Source: Bradyrhizobium macuxiense | GTDB taxonomy: Bacteria > Pseudomonadota > Alphaproteobacteria > Rhizobiales > Xanthobacteraceae | Reading direction: 5' to 3' | Assembly: GCF_007993935.1 (NCBI RefSeq) | Contig: NZ_VITY01000002.1 | Location: forward strand, 1-64,000 | Length of the DNA stretch: 64,000 nt | In this document: positions 28,836 to 36,317 of the stretch, in pieces | How the letters are laid out: each line of letters opens with the position of its first letter | Numbering within the stretch: the first letter of the stretch is position 1 | Translations under genes and position numbers: made by a program | Notes under the pieces: generated by a model | Databases searched by the model: none | What the model saw: the letters and a program-made list of their open reading frames with translations, nothing else | What the model was told of the DNA's origin: nothing

Positions 28836-29231
28836 TCAATCCGGCACCACCGCGATGGCTTGGATTTCCACCTTGGCGCGATCTTCGATCAGGCCGGCAA
28901 CCTGGATTGCGGTCATTGCCGGAAAGCGCCGGCCGATCACGTCGCGATAGACGGCGCCGATCTCCTTCAGCCGCGCGGAATATTCCTTGCGATCGAGCAA
29001 GAACCAGGTCATCGACACGATGTGCTCCGGCCCCGCGCCGCCGGCGGCAGCGACCGCGACGATGTTGCGCAGGGTCTGGCCGATCTGCGCCACGAGATCG
29101 TCGGTCTCGAACACGCACTGCCCGTTCCAGCCGATCTGGCCCGCGATGAAGATCTGTTTGCCGCGCGCGGCCATGCCGTTGGCGTAGCCGATCGGCTTGG
29201 CCCATCCGTCCGGTTGCAGGATCTCGATCAT
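28836..29231 (-). CDS. RidA/YjgF-family protein
   Basis: 131-residue trimeric Rid-family protein. Conserved parts: GQIGWNG, TLRNIVAVAAAGGAGPEHIVSMTWFLLD, and FPAMTAIQVAGLIEDRAKVEIQAIAVVP. The canonical arginine that hydrolyses enamines/imines (an R-N-L-type context) is not evident, since the equivalent segment reads PAMTAIQVAGL; it may therefore be a non-deaminating Rid subgroup. A RidA-like gene also occurs in the 2-aminobenzoate cluster of Azoarcus, as I recall. ATG 29231 lies just after the hydratase stop, with GAGGG upstream. Confidence 0.85.
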   Translation of the reverse strand: MIEILQPDGWAKPIGYANGMAARGKQIFIAGQIGWNGQCVFETDDLVAQIGQTLRNIVAVAAAGGAGPEHIVSMTWFLLDRKEYSARLKEIGAVYRDVIGRRFPAMTAIQVAGLIEDRAKVEIQAIAVVPD

Positions 29232-29232
29232 C

Positions 29233-30072
29233 TCAATTGCCCTCGAAGGCGGGTTTCTGCTTGGCGGCGAACGCTTCAAAGGCGCGGCGGAAATCGCCGG
29301 TCACCATGCAGATCGCCTGCGCCTGCGCTTCGGACTCGATCATCTCGTCGACGCCCATCGCCCATTCCTGGTTGAACATCGTCTTGGTGACGCCATGCGC
29401 GAACCACGGTCCATCCGCGAGCGAGCGCGCCAGCTCCTGCGCGGCAGCGGCGAGCTCGGCCGGCGGCACCAGGCGGTTGTGGAAGCCCCACGCGAAACCT
29501 TCGTCAGCGCTCATCGCGCGGCCGGTGTAGAGCAGATCGGCGGCATGGCCCTGCCCGATCACCCGCGGCAGCAATCCGCACGCGCCCATGTCGGCGCCGG
29601 CAAGGCCGACGCGGGTGAACAGGAACGCGGTCTTGGCCTGCGGCGTCGCCAGCCTGAGGTCAGACGCCAGCGCCAGCATCGCGCCGGCCCCGGCGCAGAT
29701 GCCGTCGATCGCGGCGACAATAATCTGCGGGCATTTGCGCATCGCGCGCACCACCTCGCCGGTCATGCGGGTGAAGGCGAGCAGATCCGGCATCGCCATC
29801 CGCGTCAACGGCTCGATGATCTCGAACACGTCGCCGCCGGAGCAGAAATTGCCCTCGGCGCCGGTCAACACGATGGCGCGAACGTCGGAGGCATATTTGA
29901 GGTTGGTGAAGAGGTCGCGCAGCTCCTCGTAGGATTCGAAGGTCAGCGGGTTCTTCTTGTCCGGCCGGTTCAGCGTGATGGTTGCGACGCGGCCGCTCGC
30001 ATCGGCCTGCCAGCGGAAGTGCTTGGCGGGATAATCCTTGAACGGCCGGAGCTTTGCTTTCATCTCGGACAT
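29233..30072 (-). CDS. Enoyl-CoA hydratase-family protein
   Basis: 279-residue crotonase-fold enzyme. Oxyanion-hole segments are [12 protein letters not shown] and [19 protein letters not shown]; the residue position of the usual second catalytic Glu falls in [15 protein letters not shown], where Asp-Met replaces the typical Pro-Asp/Glu pattern, so activity may differ from plain hydration. In the aminobenzoate pathway it should act on the non-aromatic CoA thioester after the monooxygenase/reductase step. Start ATG 30072 with AAGGA eight bases upstream; a longer open frame would overlap the SDR gene completely and is rejected. Confidence 0.85.
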   Translation of the reverse strand: MSEMKAKLRPFKDYPAKHFRWQADASGRVATITLNRPDKKNPLTFESYEELRDLFTNLKYASDVRAIVLTGAEGNFCSGGDVFEIIEPLTRMAMPDLLAFTRMTGEVVRAMRKCPQIIVAAIDGICAGAGAMLALASDLRLATPQAKTAFLFTRVGLAGADMGACGLLPRVIGQGHAADLLYTGRAMSADEGFAWGFHNRLVPPAELAAAAQELARSLADGPWFAHGVTKTMFNQEWAMGVDEMIESEAQAQAICMVTGDFRRAFEAFAAKQKPAFEGN

Positions 30073-30083
30073 GATTTTTTCCT

Positions 30084-30863
30084 TCACCCGGTAAAGACTT
30101 CGCCGCCGGCAACCGCGACGGCTTGTCCGTTGATTGACGATGCGCTCTCGGAGGCAAGCCAGAGGATGCTGTCTGCGACCTCCTCCGGCGTCACTAGCCG
30201 CTGCATCGGATTGACCTTTGCCAGCGCGGCGCGCGCTTCCTGCTCGCTGCGCCCGGTCTTGGCCACGATGTTCGCGGCGGCATCCGCCACCAGCGGCGTA
30301 TCGGTATAGCCGGGGCAGACCGCATTCACGGTGACGCCGCGCCGTGCATATTCCAGCGCCAACGAGCGCGTCAGGCCGACGACGCCGTGCTTGGCCGCGA
30401 CATAGGCCGAGACGTAAGCGTAACCCGTGAGGCCCGCGGTCGAGGCGACATTGATCACGCGCCCGCGGCCGCGCTGCGCCATCCCCGGCAGCACGGCCTG
30501 CGTCACCAGGAACACGCTCGAGAGATTGCTCGCCAGCATGTCGGCCCACAGCTCAGCGTTCGTCTTGTCGAACGGCGCGCTGCCGGCCTTGCCGGCGTTG
30601 TTGACGAGGATATCGATCGGGCCCGCCTCGCGCTCGATGTCAGCGACACCCTTGGTCACCGCAGCCTCATCGGTCACGTCGATCGAGACGACAGCGCCCG
30701 CCTGTTGGCCGAGCGACGCTGCCGTCGCTTTCAGCGCATCGATCCGGCGCCCGGCGATGCTGACGCGCACGCCGGCCGCTGCGAATGCGATCGCCGTCGC
30801 GGCGCCGATGCCGGAACCGGCGCCGGTCACCAGCGCATGTGCGTTGGGCCAGAAGCGTGTCAT
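30084..30863 (-). CDS. Short-chain dehydrogenase (3-hydroxyacyl-CoA type)
   Basis: 259-residue Rossmann-fold oxidoreductase. Cofactor motif TGAGSGIG (14-21), NNAG, catalytic Ser ([10 protein letters not shown]) and Tyr-x3-Lys (AYVAAKHG). The Arg-rich [10 protein letters not shown] after strand 2 suggests NADP preference, not NAD, but this is weak. In its operon it would oxidise or reduce the hydroxyacyl-CoA formed by the hydratase. ATG overlaps the monooxygenase stop (ATGA) and a strong GGGAGGGAAGG site precedes it. Confidence 0.87.
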   Translation of the reverse strand: MTRFWPNAHALVTGAGSGIGAATAIAFAAAGVRVSIAGRRIDALKATAASLGQQAGAVVSIDVTDEAAVTKGVADIEREAGPIDILVNNAGKAGSAPFDKTNAELWADMLASNLSSVFLVTQAVLPGMAQRGRGRVINVASTAGLTGYAYVSAYVAAKHGVVGLTRSLALEYARRGVTVNAVCPGYTDTPLVADAAANIVAKTGRSEQEARAALAKVNPMQRLVTPEEVADSILWLASESASSINGQAVAVAGGEVFTG

Positions 30864-33175
30864 GCCTTCCCTCCCGCCGCGGCGCGCTCGAGATTGGCCT
30901 CATATTGCGACTTGCCGGACAGATACTGTTTCGGCCAGGAGACAGATTTGACGCCGATCTTCGCGGCCTCGTGCAGTGTCCAGGCCGGATCGGCGAGATG
31001 CGGCCGGGCGATGGCGCAGAGATCGGCGCGGCCGGCGGCGATGATCGAGTTGGCGTGGTCAGCTTCCGAGATCGCACCGACCGCGATGGTGGCGATGCCG
31101 ACCTCGTTGCGGATCTTGTCGGCGAACGGCGTCTGGTAGAGCCGGCCGTAGATCGGATGGTCGTCGGCCCAGACCTGCCCCGACGAGCAGTCGATCAGAT
31201 CGGCGCCGGCCTGCTTGAACAGCTTTGCGAAGGCAAGCGCATCCTCGGGCGTGTTGCCGCCCTCGGCCCAGTCGTGACAGGACAGGCGGACCGACATCGG
31301 CTTGTCCTCCGGCCACACCGCGCGGACGGCGCGGAACACCTCCAGCGGATAACGCGCGCGGTTCTCGATCGATCCGCCGTAGTCATCGGTGCGGCGGTTG
31401 GTCAGCGGCGAGAGGAAGCTCGACAGCAGGTAGCCGTGCGCGCAGTGCAGCTCCAGAATATCGAAGCCGGCGGCGGCGCCGCGCCGGGCCGCCGCGACGA
31501 ATTGGTCGCGCACCTCGTCCATCTCGGCGCGGCTCATCGGCTCCGGGATCTGGCCGTCGGGCAGATAAGGCACGGGCGAGGCCGACACCAGCGGCCAGTT
31601 GTGATCGGGCAGCGGCTCGTCCATTCCTTCCCAGGCAACGCGGGTCGAGCCCTTGCGGCCGGCATGGCCGAGCTGGATGCCGATCTTCGCTTCCGAATTG
31701 CGATGCACGAAGTCGACGATGCGCTTGTAGGCCGCCGCCTGTGCGTCATTCCACAGGCCGCAGCAGCCGGGCGTGATCCGCGCCTCCGGCGAGACGCAGG
31801 TCATCTCGGTGAACAAGAGGCCGGCGCCGCCGAGCGCGCGGGAGCCGAAATGCACCAAATGGAAGTCGTTGGGCACGCCCTCCTCGGCCGAATACATCGC
31901 CATCGGCGAGACGATGATCCGGTTATGCAGCGACAGGCCGCGGATGTGGAACGGCGTCAGCATCGGCGGCGTGACGCGGTCGTTGGTGGCGGGCACGCCG
32001 TTGCGCTCCGCGAACCAGCGCTCATAGCCTTCGAGCCAGGTCTTGTCGCGCAGCCGCAGGTTTTCATGGCTGATGCGCTGGGAGCGGGTCAACAGCGAAT
32101 ACATGAACTGCTCAGGCTCGAGCGTATCGGCATAGCGCGAGCCAACCACCTCGAACCATTCCATCGCGTTGCGCGCGGCGTTCTGGATCCGCGCCACGTC
32201 GACCCGCCGCAGCTCCTCGTACGCCCTCAGTACGGCGGGAATGCTGTCCTTGCTCGCACCGTGGATCTTGAACTGGTTGGTGAGCTCGATCGCATCTTCC
32301 AGCGCGAGCTTGGTGCCCGAGCCGATCGCGAAATGCGCGGTGTGCGCGGCATCGCCCATCAGCACGACGTGGCTGTTGCCGTTGAACGCAGTCCACTTGC
32401 CGCAGATCAGCCGCGGGAACGACAGCCAGGCCGAGCCGCGCAGATGCCGCGCGTTGGAGACCAGATGATGACCTTCGAGAATCTCACTGAACACGTTCTC
32501 GCAGAACGCGATGGAGTCGCCCTGCTCCATCTTGTCGAGGCCGTGGGCGAGATACGCCTCCTCGGTGGTCTCGACGATGAAGGTCGCCGCGCCGTCCTCG
32601 AACTTGTAGATGTGCGCCTGGAACCAGCCGTGCTCGGTCTTGCGGAAATCGAAGGTGAAGGCATCGAAGGGACGGTTGGTACCCAGCCAGATGTAGCGGT
32701 TCGGCCGCATCAGCATGTCGGGCTGGAACGCCTCGGTGTATTTGGCGCGGATCTTCGAGTTCACGCCGTCGCACGCCACGATCAGATCGGCATCGGGGAA
32801 CTCCAGGTCGGAATTCACCTCGCGCTCGAAGATCAGTTCGACGCCGAGCTCCTCGGCCCGCGCCTGCAGGATGTTGAGCAGCCGCTTGCGGCCGATGCCG
32901 ACGAAGCCGTGCCCGGTGGTGCGCATGCGTCGGCCCTTGATCAGGACCTCGATGTCGTCCCAGTGATTGAAGGCCTGCTCGATCGTGTCAGCGGTGACCG
33001 GGTCCCATTTGCGCATGTTGTCCATGGTCGCATCCGAGAACACCACGCCGAAGCCGAACGTGTCGTACGGCCGGTTGCGCTCGACCACCGAGATCACGTG
33101 CGTCGGATCCAGCATCTTCATCAGGATGCCGAGGTAGAGCCCGGCCGGCCCGCCTCCAATGCAAACGATGCGCAT
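30860..33175 (-). CDS. 2-Aminobenzoyl-CoA monooxygenase/reductase (salicylyl-CoA 5-hydroxylase type)
   Basis: 771-residue two-domain flavoprotein. N-terminal class A monooxygenase (about 1-390): FAD motif [10 protein letters not shown] (7-16) and [17 protein letters not shown]-terminal old-yellow-enzyme barrel (about 395-760): [46 protein letters not shown] and the phosphate-binding ARPHLADP. This fusion is diagnostic of the 2-aminobenzoyl-CoA monooxygenase/reductase of Azoarcus, which hydroxylates and then reduces the ring; the same architecture is annotated as salicylyl-CoA 5-hydroxylase. ATG 33175 gives the natural N-terminus MRIVCIGGG; 33202 and 33241 are less likely. First gene of the operon with SDR, hydratase and RidA. 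Confidence 0.9.
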   Translation of the reverse strand: MRIVCIGGGPAGLYLGILMKMLDPTHVISVVERNRPYDTFGFGVVFSDATMDNMRKWDPVTADTIEQAFNHWDDIEVLIKGRRMRTTGHGFVGIGRKRLLNILQARAEELGVELIFEREVNSDLEFPDADLIVACDGVNSKIRAKYTEAFQPDMLMRPNRYIWLGTNRPFDAFTFDFRKTEHGWFQAHIYKFEDGAATFIVETTEEAYLAHGLDKMEQGDSIAFCENVFSEILEGHHLVSNARHLRGSAWLSFPRLICGKWTAFNGNSHVVLMGDAAHTAHFAIGSGTKLALEDAIELTNQFKIHGASKDSIPAVLRAYEELRRVDVARIQNAARNAMEWFEVVGSRYADTLEPEQFMYSLLTRSQRISHENLRLRDKTWLEGYERWFAERNGVPATNDRVTPPMLTPFHIRGLSLHNRIIVSPMAMYSAEEGVPNDFHLVHFGSRALGGAGLLFTEMTCVSPEARITPGCCGLWNDAQAAAYKRIVDFVHRNSEAKIGIQLGHAGRKGSTRVAWEGMDEPLPDHNWPLVSASPVPYLPDGQIPEPMSRAEMDEVRDQFVAAARRGAAAGFDILELHCAHGYLLSSFLSPLTNRRTDDYGGSIENRARYPLEVFRAVRAVWPEDKPMSVRLSCHDWAEGGNTPEDALAFAKLFKQAGADLIDCSSGQVWADDHPIYGRLYQTPFADKIRNEVGIATIAVGAISEADHANSIIAAGRADLCAIARPHLADPAWTLHEAAKIGVKSVSWPKQYLSGKSQYEANLERAAAGGKA

Positions 33176-33197
33176 GGCGTTCTCGCCTTTCGGTTTG

Positions 33198-33246
33198 AGC
33201 ATGATCTTCTCGAAAAACCGGTTGCCACTTTTTCGGATCATGCTCT
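33198..33246. repeat. GAGCATGATC palindromic element
   Basis: Begins GAGCATGATC and ends GATCATGCTC, with an inner AACCGGTT. It lies between the predicted promoter at 33291-33320 and the monooxygenase ATG, so it should be transcribed within the leader. A partial copy (CTTTTCCGGATCATGCTC) is at 38473-38503. Confidence 0.75.
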
Positions 33247-33290
33247 GGCTTCGGCGGCCGGGGCGTCTTCTCCAGCGGGCCGATGGGGAG

Positions 33291-33320
33291 ATAATATTTT
33301 ATACTTAAAATAATTGTCAA
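33291..33320 (-). promoter_or_regulatory. Promoter with operator 20-mer, monooxygenase operon
   Basis: On the minus strand: -35 TTGACA (33320-33315), 18-base spacer, -10 TATTAT (33296-33291). The spacer is filled by ATTTTATACTTAAAATAATT (33296-33315), identical to the box at 23796-23815. A protein bound there would lie between -35 and -10, an ideal repressor position. About 115 bases of leader, including a palindromic element, separate it from the ATG. Confidence 0.7.
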
Positions 33321-33345
33321 GGGCGGGTTTGGCCGCACCACAACC

Positions 33346-33467
33346 GTCGTCCCTGCGAAAGCAGGGACCCATAACCCCAGGCCTTTGTTGTTGAATTAGG
33401 CTGCGGACCCAGCGCTGCAAAACAACAGCGATTGGTGGCTATGGGTCCCTGCTTTCGCAGGGACGAC
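33346..33467. repeat. Inverted repeat, 27-bp perfect arms
   Basis: Arms at 33346-33372 and 33441-33467 are exact reverse complements, with about 68 bases between. Same architecture as 231-355 (a CCTGCGAAAGCAGG core in place of CCTGGCGAAAGCCAGG). Intergenic, no gene inside. Confidence 0.8.
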
Positions 33468-33504
33468 ATCGAATCTGAGGTGCCTGGCGCGCGCCCATCT
33501 ACTC

Positions 33505-33629
33505 GTCATTCCGGGGCAGCCCAAAGGGCTGAGCCCGGAATCCATCAGGCCGCATCATGCGCGGCCGAATGGATTCCGGGCTCTCGCTTCGCGAGCCCTC
33601 AGGTGCGCAATCGCGCACCGGGGAATGAC
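33505..33629. repeat. Intergenic palindromic element (GTCATTCCGGGG family)
   Basis: Bounded by GTCATTCCGGGG and CCGGGGAATGAC, with inner arms GCCCGGAATCCAT / ATGGATTCCGGGC and small hairpins (CTCGCTTCGCGAG, GGTGCGCAATCGCGCACC). Together with the previous element it fills the gap between the aminobenzoate promoter and the end of the sugar ABC operon. Confidence 0.75.
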
Positions 33630-33660
33630 GGTGGAGAGAGGTCGGGCCGCGTCACGGCCC

Positions 33661-35199
33661 TCAATGCACCGCGGCGTACAGGATCTTGTCCTGGGTCGCG
33701 TCGGCCGCGTCGAACTCGGCGACGATGCGGCCGGTGCGGGCGACCAGGATGCGGTCGGAGACGGCGAGAATCTCCGGCAGGTAGGACGAGATCACTACCA
33801 CCGCCTTGCCCTCGTCGGCGAGCCGGCGGATTTCGCCGTGGATGTGCGGGATGGTGCCGACGTCGACGCCGCGGGTCGGCTCGTCGAAGAAGATGATCGA
33901 GGGTTCCTGCACCAGGGTCTTGGCCAGCACCACCTTCTGCTGGTTGCCGCCGGACAGCTCGATGATCCGCGCCTTGCGTTGCAACGCGCTGATCTTGAGC
34001 CGGTCGACCCAGTAGTTGGCGAGCTTGCTGCGCTTTGCGCGCGACAACAGGAAGCTCCAGCCCTTCTTCGTGGCAAGGCTGCCGATATAGACGTTGTCGT
34101 CGACCACCATGGTTTCGAAGAAGCCGTTGGCCTTGCGGTCCTCGGTGATGTAGGCGATGCCGTCATTGATCGCCTGCCGCGGCACGCGGTAGCGGATCGG
34201 CTTTCCGCGCAAGCGGATGGTGCCGCCATTGACCAGATTGCGCTTCAGCGCGCCGTAGATGATTTTTGCGATTTCGGTGCGGCCCGAGCCGATCAGGCCG
34301 GCGATGCCGACCACCTCGCCGGCATAGACCGAGAACGACATGTTCTTGACCGCCATGCCCATGGTGACGTTCTCGACCGTCAGCACCTTCTCGCGGCGCT
34401 GATGGGTCTTGGCCTTGCCGCCATAGACCGCCTGCGCCACCTCGCGCCCGACCATGTGCTGCACCAGCGCATCGCGGGTCAGCTGCTTGGCGGGCGCCGT
34501 GATCACCAGCTTGCCGTCGCGCAGCACGGTGATGCGGTCGGCGATCTGCAGCGACTCTTCCAGCGCATGCGAGATGTAGATGATCGAAACGCCGCGGGCG
34601 CGCAGGTCGCGCACCAGGTGGAAGAAATGGACGATCTCCTCCGGTGTCAGCGACGCGGTCGGCTCGTCGAAGATGATGATGCGCGCCTTGTTGTAGATCG
34701 CGCGCGCGATCTCCACCATCTGCTTCTTGGCGGTGCCGAGCAGCGCCACCGGGGTTGCCGGGTCGACATGGAAGTTGAGCGACTGCAACAGCTGCTGGGC
34801 CTGGATGTTCAGGGTGCGGAAGCGCGTCAAGAGCTTCTCGTTGCCGAGCTCGATGTTCTGCGCCGCGGTCATGGTCGGCACCAGGCTGGTCTCCTGATAG
34901 ACCATGCAGATACCGGCATCGAGCGCGTCGCGCGGCTGCTCGAAATTGGCCGGCTTGCCGTCGAGCAGATAGTCGCCGGAGGTGAGGTTGATCGCGCCCG
35001 CGATCGCCTTGCACAGCGTCGACTTGCCGGCGCCGTTCTCGCCGACCAGCGCATGCACCTCGCCGGGATAGAGGTCGAAATTGACGCCTTCGATGGCGTG
35101 GACGCCGCCATAGATCTTGGAGCCGTTGCTGATCCGCAGCACCGGCTCGCGGGCTGCCGACTGGGTCGCGGTCGCCGCCTGCATCACGCCGTCATTCAT
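33661..35199 (-). CDS. Sugar-type ABC transporter ATPase (tandem NBD)
   Basis: 512 residues, two ATPase halves as in RbsA/MglA. N-half: Walker A GENGAGKST, Walker B IIIFDEPTASL, and a degenerate signature LLGTAKKQM where LSVGQQQ is usual. C-half: P-loop replaced by GLIGSGRTEI, signature LSGGNQQK, Walker B IIFFDEPTRGVDVG. Last gene of a five-gene minus-strand operon with two permeases, a binding protein and an SMP-30 protein. ATG 35199 overlaps the SMP-30 stop (ATGA), with GGGAGA six bases upstream. The frame above it is a shadow of the SMP-30 gene. Confidence 0.9.
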   Translation of the reverse strand: MNDGVMQAATATQSAAREPVLRISNGSKIYGGVHAIEGVNFDLYPGEVHALVGENGAGKSTLCKAIAGAINLTSGDYLLDGKPANFEQPRDALDAGICMVYQETSLVPTMTAAQNIELGNEKLLTRFRTLNIQAQQLLQSLNFHVDPATPVALLGTAKKQMVEIARAIYNKARIIIFDEPTASLTPEEIVHFFHLVRDLRARGVSIIYISHALEESLQIADRITVLRDGKLVITAPAKQLTRDALVQHMVGREVAQAVYGGKAKTHQRREKVLTVENVTMGMAVKNMSFSVYAGEVVGIAGLIGSGRTEIAKIIYGALKRNLVNGGTIRLRGKPIRYRVPRQAINDGIAYITEDRKANGFFETMVVDDNVYIGSLATKKGWSFLLSRAKRSKLANYWVDRLKISALQRKARIIELSGGNQQKVVLAKTLVQEPSIIFFDEPTRGVDVGTIPHIHGEIRRLADEGKAVVVISSYLPEILAVSDRILVARTGRIVAEFDAADATQDKILYAAVH

Positions 35200-36317
35200 C
35201 GCAGCTCTCCCGTGGTGCGCAGCAGCCGTCCCGCGCCACGCGCGGCGATCACGATGCCCGAAGGCGTCGCGCAGGCGGCCGTGATGCCGTGGAAGCGACC
35301 GCCGGCGCGGCTGTGCAGGCTGTCGGTCGCATCGCCCTCGGCGTCGAGATGCACCAGCAGGCCATAGGAGCGCGGCGGCGCCCATGGCTTCTGGATGCCG
35401 AGCGCCTTGACGCTGCCGATCTGCATCGGCTCCAGGCAATCGCTGCCGCCGACCAGCGCCGGCGCCACCCAATAGTCGGGCGGCATCGTCGCCATCATCT
35501 CCTCGCGGAAATCGTCTTCCTTGAGCACGAACTCGATCAGATGGGTGCGGCGCGCGAACATGCCGAGCAGCAAGCCGCCATCGCCGTCCGGATGCAGTCG
35601 CGCCGGATAGCCCGGCATGTTGGCGGCGATAATCTCGCGCGGACCAAGCCCGTTGCTACCGAGCGCGAACCGGCTCAGGCGATGCGCCCAGCTCTCGGTG
35701 AGCCACAGGCTGTTGCCGTCGGCGGAGACCATCACACCGTAGGGATATGGCAGGTCGCGCAGCAGCACCTGCGGATTGTCGAGGCCGGCCCCGCAGCTGA
35801 TCAGGCGGCCAGCCGCGCGCTTCTCCATCAGATCGTGCCGCCACTCGCCGGGTCGGCGGCCGATGCTGCCTTCGACCGCATAGATACGGCCATCGGGCGC
35901 CGCCGTGACCGACAACAATCCTGTGAGCGCGCTGCCGCCGACTGCATCCAGCCAGCGCGGCACGGGCTTGGCGGGATCGATCGCGGCAAGCCCCCTGCCC
36001 GCGACGCAGACCAGCAGGCGGCCGTCCGGATGCAGCGCAAGCCCGCCCGCGTCGTCCTCGAACTCGGCGATGACGGTGCGGGTCGAGAAGTCGTCGCCGC
36101 TGAGCTTCAGCACCTTTCGGCCGGCGGAGACATAGATCGCGCCGTCGCCGGCAGCGATCACGTCGTCGACGCCGGGCAGCGGCTCGCCGATCGCGACAGC
36201 GGTGTCGAGCCGGTCGTTCGGGCTCAGCGCACCGTCGAGCGGCGGGATCGCGTTCTGGCCGCCGTCGCGGTCGACGACGCTGCGGATGTCGCGCAGCAGA
36301 TGATCGAAGAATCCCAT
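35196..36317 (-). CDS. SMP-30/gluconolactonase-like beta-propeller protein
   Basis: 373 residues, no signal peptide. Repeating propeller strands are visible: DGAIYVSAGRKVLKL, GGLALHPDGRLLVCVAGRGLAAID, GLLSVTAAPDGRIYAVEG, PYGVMVSADGNSLWLTESWAHRLSRF and GYPARLHPDGDGGLLLGMF. This matches SMP-30/strictosidine-synthase-like proteins, many of which hydrolyse sugar lactones using a divalent metal. Its ATG overlaps the stop of the fused permease by one base (TAATG), and its own stop overlaps the ATPase start, so it is produced together with the transporter. A cytosolic lactonase for the imported compound is the simplest reading. Confidence 0.8.
   Translation of the reverse strand: MGFFDHLLRDIRSVVDRDGGQNAIPPLDGALSPNDRLDTAVAIGEPLPGVDDVIAAGDGAIYVSAGRKVLKLSGDDFSTRTVIAEFEDDAGGLALHPDGRLLVCVAGRGLAAIDPAKPVPRWLDAVGGSALTGLLSVTAAPDGRIYAVEGSIGRRPGEWRHDLMEKRAAGRLISCGAGLDNPQVLLRDLPYPYGVMVSADGNSLWLTESWAHRLSRFALGSNGLGPREIIAANMPGYPARLHPDGDGGLLLGMFARRTHLIEFVLKEDDFREEMMATMPPDYWVAPALVGGSDCLEPMQIGSVKALGIQKPWAPPRSYGLLVHLDAEGDATDSLHSRAGGRFHGITAACATPSGIVIAARGAGRLLRTTGELR

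Noticed and set aside
30785..33313. 842-codon plus-strand frame
   Set aside because: Antisense to the monooxygenase/reductase with the same shadow composition.
33346..33629. Small gene between the aminobenzoate promoter and the ABC operon
   Set aside because: All short frames here run through inverted repeats and lack ribosome sites.
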